6,661 nt of DNA from EA-27 sp964396265 (GTDB taxonomy: Archaea > Thermoplasmatota > Thermoplasmata > RBG-16-68-12 > EA-27), in contig CAYNEM010000038.1 of assembly GCA_964396265.1 (NCBI GenBank), forward strand, positions 1 through 6,661. The letters are read 5' to 3'. The stretch's first letter is position 1; each line of letters opens with the position of its first letter. This document shows positions 5,791 to 6,661 of the stretch, piece by piece. The position numbers were made by a program, and so were the translations under genes. A model generated the notes under the pieces. The model was not told where the DNA came from. It was given only the letters and a program-made list of their open reading frames with translations, and did no database searches.

Positions 5791-6179
5791 ACGGCAACCC
5801 CCCACAGTTTGGCGAGCCCGATGTAGACCACCCGCTTGCCGTTCTGCGTCTCCGACGCGGGTTCTTCGAGCTTCCCTTCGACCACGATGATCAGGCCCTT
5901 GATGGCGGCGAACTTGGAGTACCGCTCGACCTGCTTCATGACGATGCGGGTGCTGCTCGGCTTGCCCTTCTTCACCTCGATCCCGATGCCGGCCCCCGGC
6001 ACGAACAGGTCGATCACCGCTCGCGGGCCGAGCTTGTGTTCGCGGACGCACGGGATCCCGTCGCGGGAGAGCTGGGCGGCTATCTCTCCCTGGATCATCG
6101 ACTCCCGTGCGACGTAAGCGATGCGGAGGCGGCGAATCGACTGGGCGACGCGCACGATGTCGACGCGCTCGGAGAGCAT
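5787..6179 (-). CDS. PD-(D/E)XK nuclease-like protein
   Basis: A 130-aa protein with the classic layout of the PD-(D/E)XK (restriction-endonuclease) fold: E32 in the first helix ('MIQGEIAAQLSRDGI' 28-42), D57 in 'AVIDLFV' 54-60, E68-V-K70 in 'GIGIEVKKGK' 64-73, and Q83 in 'MKQVERYSKF' 81-90, followed by the buried strand 'GLIIVVEG' 95-102. The order and spacing resemble Hjc-type Holliday junction resolvases and small phage nucleases; it does not look like a typical VRR-NUC. It probably cleaves DNA with Mg2+, at a branched or specific structure. ATG at 6179 overlaps the previous stop (TGATG) with GGGAGGT 5 nt upstream. The next gene is the SNF2 motor, so the two may act together, as in phage recombination or replication. 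All catalytic residues appear intact; the exact substrate is inferred. Confidence 0.85.
   Translation of the reverse strand: MLSERVDIVRVAQSIRRLRIAYVARESMIQGEIAAQLSRDGIPCVREHKLGPRAVIDLFVPGAGIGIEVKKGKPSSTRIVMKQVERYSKFAAIKGLIIVVEGKLEEPASETQNGKRVVYIGLAKLWGVAV
5798..5803 (-). promoter_or_regulatory. Possible ribosome binding site for a CTG-initiated helicase gene
   Basis: A run of six G on the minus strand followed by a 7-nt spacer to CTG at 5790. The same G-run lies ahead of other starts in this cluster (near 2913-2917 and 3998-4003). It supports, but does not prove, initiation at CTG. Confidence 0.4.
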
Positions 6180-6484
6180 CAGAACCTCCCGCCGATGACT
6201 GCCTTGGCGATCAGGTTCGCGGCCTGGACTGTTTCCAGGTACGGCATCGCCTCCTTGAGCGTGGCGAACCGCGTGACCCCGTCCTCAAACTTCAGGTTGT
6301 GGCTCCCGCAGATGCCGCACCAGTCGTTGGCTCCCACCGTCCGCATCGCGCCCCGGAGTCCTTCCGCCGCCTCGTCGAAGGTGCGTTCGCCCTCCTCGTA
6401 TGCGGTGGCGACGAGGCAATGCCGCGACGGGCAGAGGAGCTGGACGATGTGGACCTTCCCGCGTACTCCGCCGTCAGCCATCAT
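6179..6484 (-). CDS. Small Cys-pair protein, putative zinc ribbon
   Basis: A 101-aa protein of no recognised family. C18-x4-C23 and C56-G-I-C59 are spaced about 33 residues apart, a plausible four-cysteine zinc ribbon, with His22 and His62 close by. Before C18 is a short beta-like stretch ('KVHIVQLL' 10-17), and after C59 comes 'HNLKFEDGVTRF', then a helix ('TLKEAMPYLETVQAANLIAKAVI'-like end). ATG at 6484 overlaps the previous stop (ATGA), with GGAGG only 4 nt upstream; the adjacent ATG at 6481 gives 7-nt spacing and a TGATG overlap, so the true start may be one codon later. An upstream extension of 38 residues is Gly/Arg-rich out-of-frame sequence and was discarded. It comes just before the nuclease gene. 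Confidence 0.8.
   Translation of the reverse strand: MMADGGVRGKVHIVQLLCPSRHCLVATAYEEGERTFDEAAEGLRGAMRTVGANDWCGICGSHNLKFEDGVTRFATLKEAMPYLETVQAANLIAKAVIGGRF
6184..6190 (-). promoter_or_regulatory. Ribosome binding site for the nuclease-like gene
   Basis: GGGAGGT on the minus strand within the last codons of the upstream gene, with GGAGG 5 nt before ATG at 6179. It supports that start. Confidence 0.7.
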
Positions 6485-6661
6485 GGTCCCTCCAGAGTCG
6501 ACTTGAGCGCCCTGTATTTCTTCACGAGGGCCTCCCGCATTTCCGAGTCGACCCTCTCCGGTTCCGCCGAGTGCGCCGCGCCCCCGACGTAGCCGCACCA
6601 GAAGACCGCGAACGCCTTCTGCTTCACGGAGAGTCCCGCGTTGATTGTCGCGTCGCCGACG
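6481..6661 (-). CDS. 3' end of an unknown gene (start outside window)
   Basis: Fifty-nine codons plus TGA are open to the edge, continuing the same strand and packing as the rest of the cluster. The visible C-terminus reads 'VGDATINAGLSVKQKAFAVF' and 'WCGYVGGAAHS', and ends in a charged helix 'MREALVKKYRALKSTLEGP'. I recognise no family. Its stop overlaps the next gene's ATG (ATGA), and its last codons carry that gene's GGAGG ribosome binding site, which supports the frame. A short internal ATG at 6540 could start a 19-residue peptide but has no independent support. Confidence 0.65.
   Translation of the reverse strand, partial: VGDATINAGLSVKQKAFAVFWCGYVGGAAHSAEPERVDSEMREALVKKYRALKSTLEGP
6488..6493 (-). 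promoter_or_regulatory. Ribosome binding site for the 101-aa Cys-pair gene
   Basis: GGAGGG on the minus strand. GGAGG ends 4 nt before ATG 6484 and 7 nt before ATG 6481, so it slightly favours the second ATG. Confidence 0.65.

Noticed and set aside
4727..5797. 356-codon minus-strand open frame
   Set aside because: It is a second frame within the SNF2 gene, Arg/Gly/Pro-rich, while the helicase motifs lie in the other frame.
3988..6179. Restriction-modification or DISARM-like defence system
   Set aside because: SNF2 motor plus nuclease is suggestive, but there is no methyltransferase, phospholipase-D domain or specificity subunit in the window, so no named defence system can be called.
1..6661. 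CRISPR array, tRNA, rRNA, insertion sequence, internal promoter or terminator
   Set aside because: There is no periodic repeat, cloverleaf, transposase or hairpin plus T-run, and no intergenic space to hold a conventional promoter.

Overview
All the recognisable coding in this 6.66 kb window lies on the minus strand, so it reads from base 6661 down to base 1. It forms one uninterrupted cluster of 13 genes, the first and last cut by the window edges. The DNA is GC-rich by eye (not counted). Start sites carry clear GGAGG- or GGGGG-type ribosome binding sites, so the translation is prokaryotic. Compact small genes, many zinc-ligand mini-proteins, DUF4326 and a nuclease/SNF2 helicase pair suggest a virus, provirus or plasmid-like element. 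I see no terminase, capsid, integrase, replication initiator or partition gene that would settle this. The host (bacterial or archaeal) cannot be told from this stretch.

Layout in transcription order: (1) 3' end of an unknown gene; (2) 101-aa Cys-pair protein; (3) 130-aa PD-(D/E)XK nuclease-like protein; (4) about 600-aa SNF2-family helicase/translocase; (5) 70-aa winged-helix protein; (6) 46-aa Cys-rich mini-protein; (7) 245-aa protein with two DnaJ-type CxxCxGxG motifs; (8) 165-aa CxxC...H protein with a Ser/Pro linker; (9) 169-aa protein with a CxxC...HxxxH tail; (10) 98-aa DUF4326 protein; (11) 97-aa HxlR-like winged-helix protein starting with TTG; (12) 101-aa Cys-rich protein; (13) HerA/FtsK-superfamily ATPase, running off base 1.

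The most striking feature is the packing. In the reading adopted here, each of the 12 gene junctions is a stop/start overlap of 4 nt (NTGA) or 1 nt (TGATG or TAATG), leaving no intergenic base in 6.6 kb. ATGA, GTGA and TTGA are all well supported; the nuclease-to-helicase junction would complete the set with CTGA. This implies one transcript with translational coupling, a promoter upstream of 6661 and a terminator beyond base 1.

Functionally, the core is DNA processing. The nuclease sits directly before the SNF2 motor, a pairing common in phage replication/recombination modules. The HerA-type ATPase could be a DNA pump (packaging, transfer or end processing). Two small winged-helix proteins could regulate the locus, and six or seven Cys-rich proteins are candidate nucleic-acid or protein adaptors. 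These joint roles are inference; the individual motif calls are read from the sequence.
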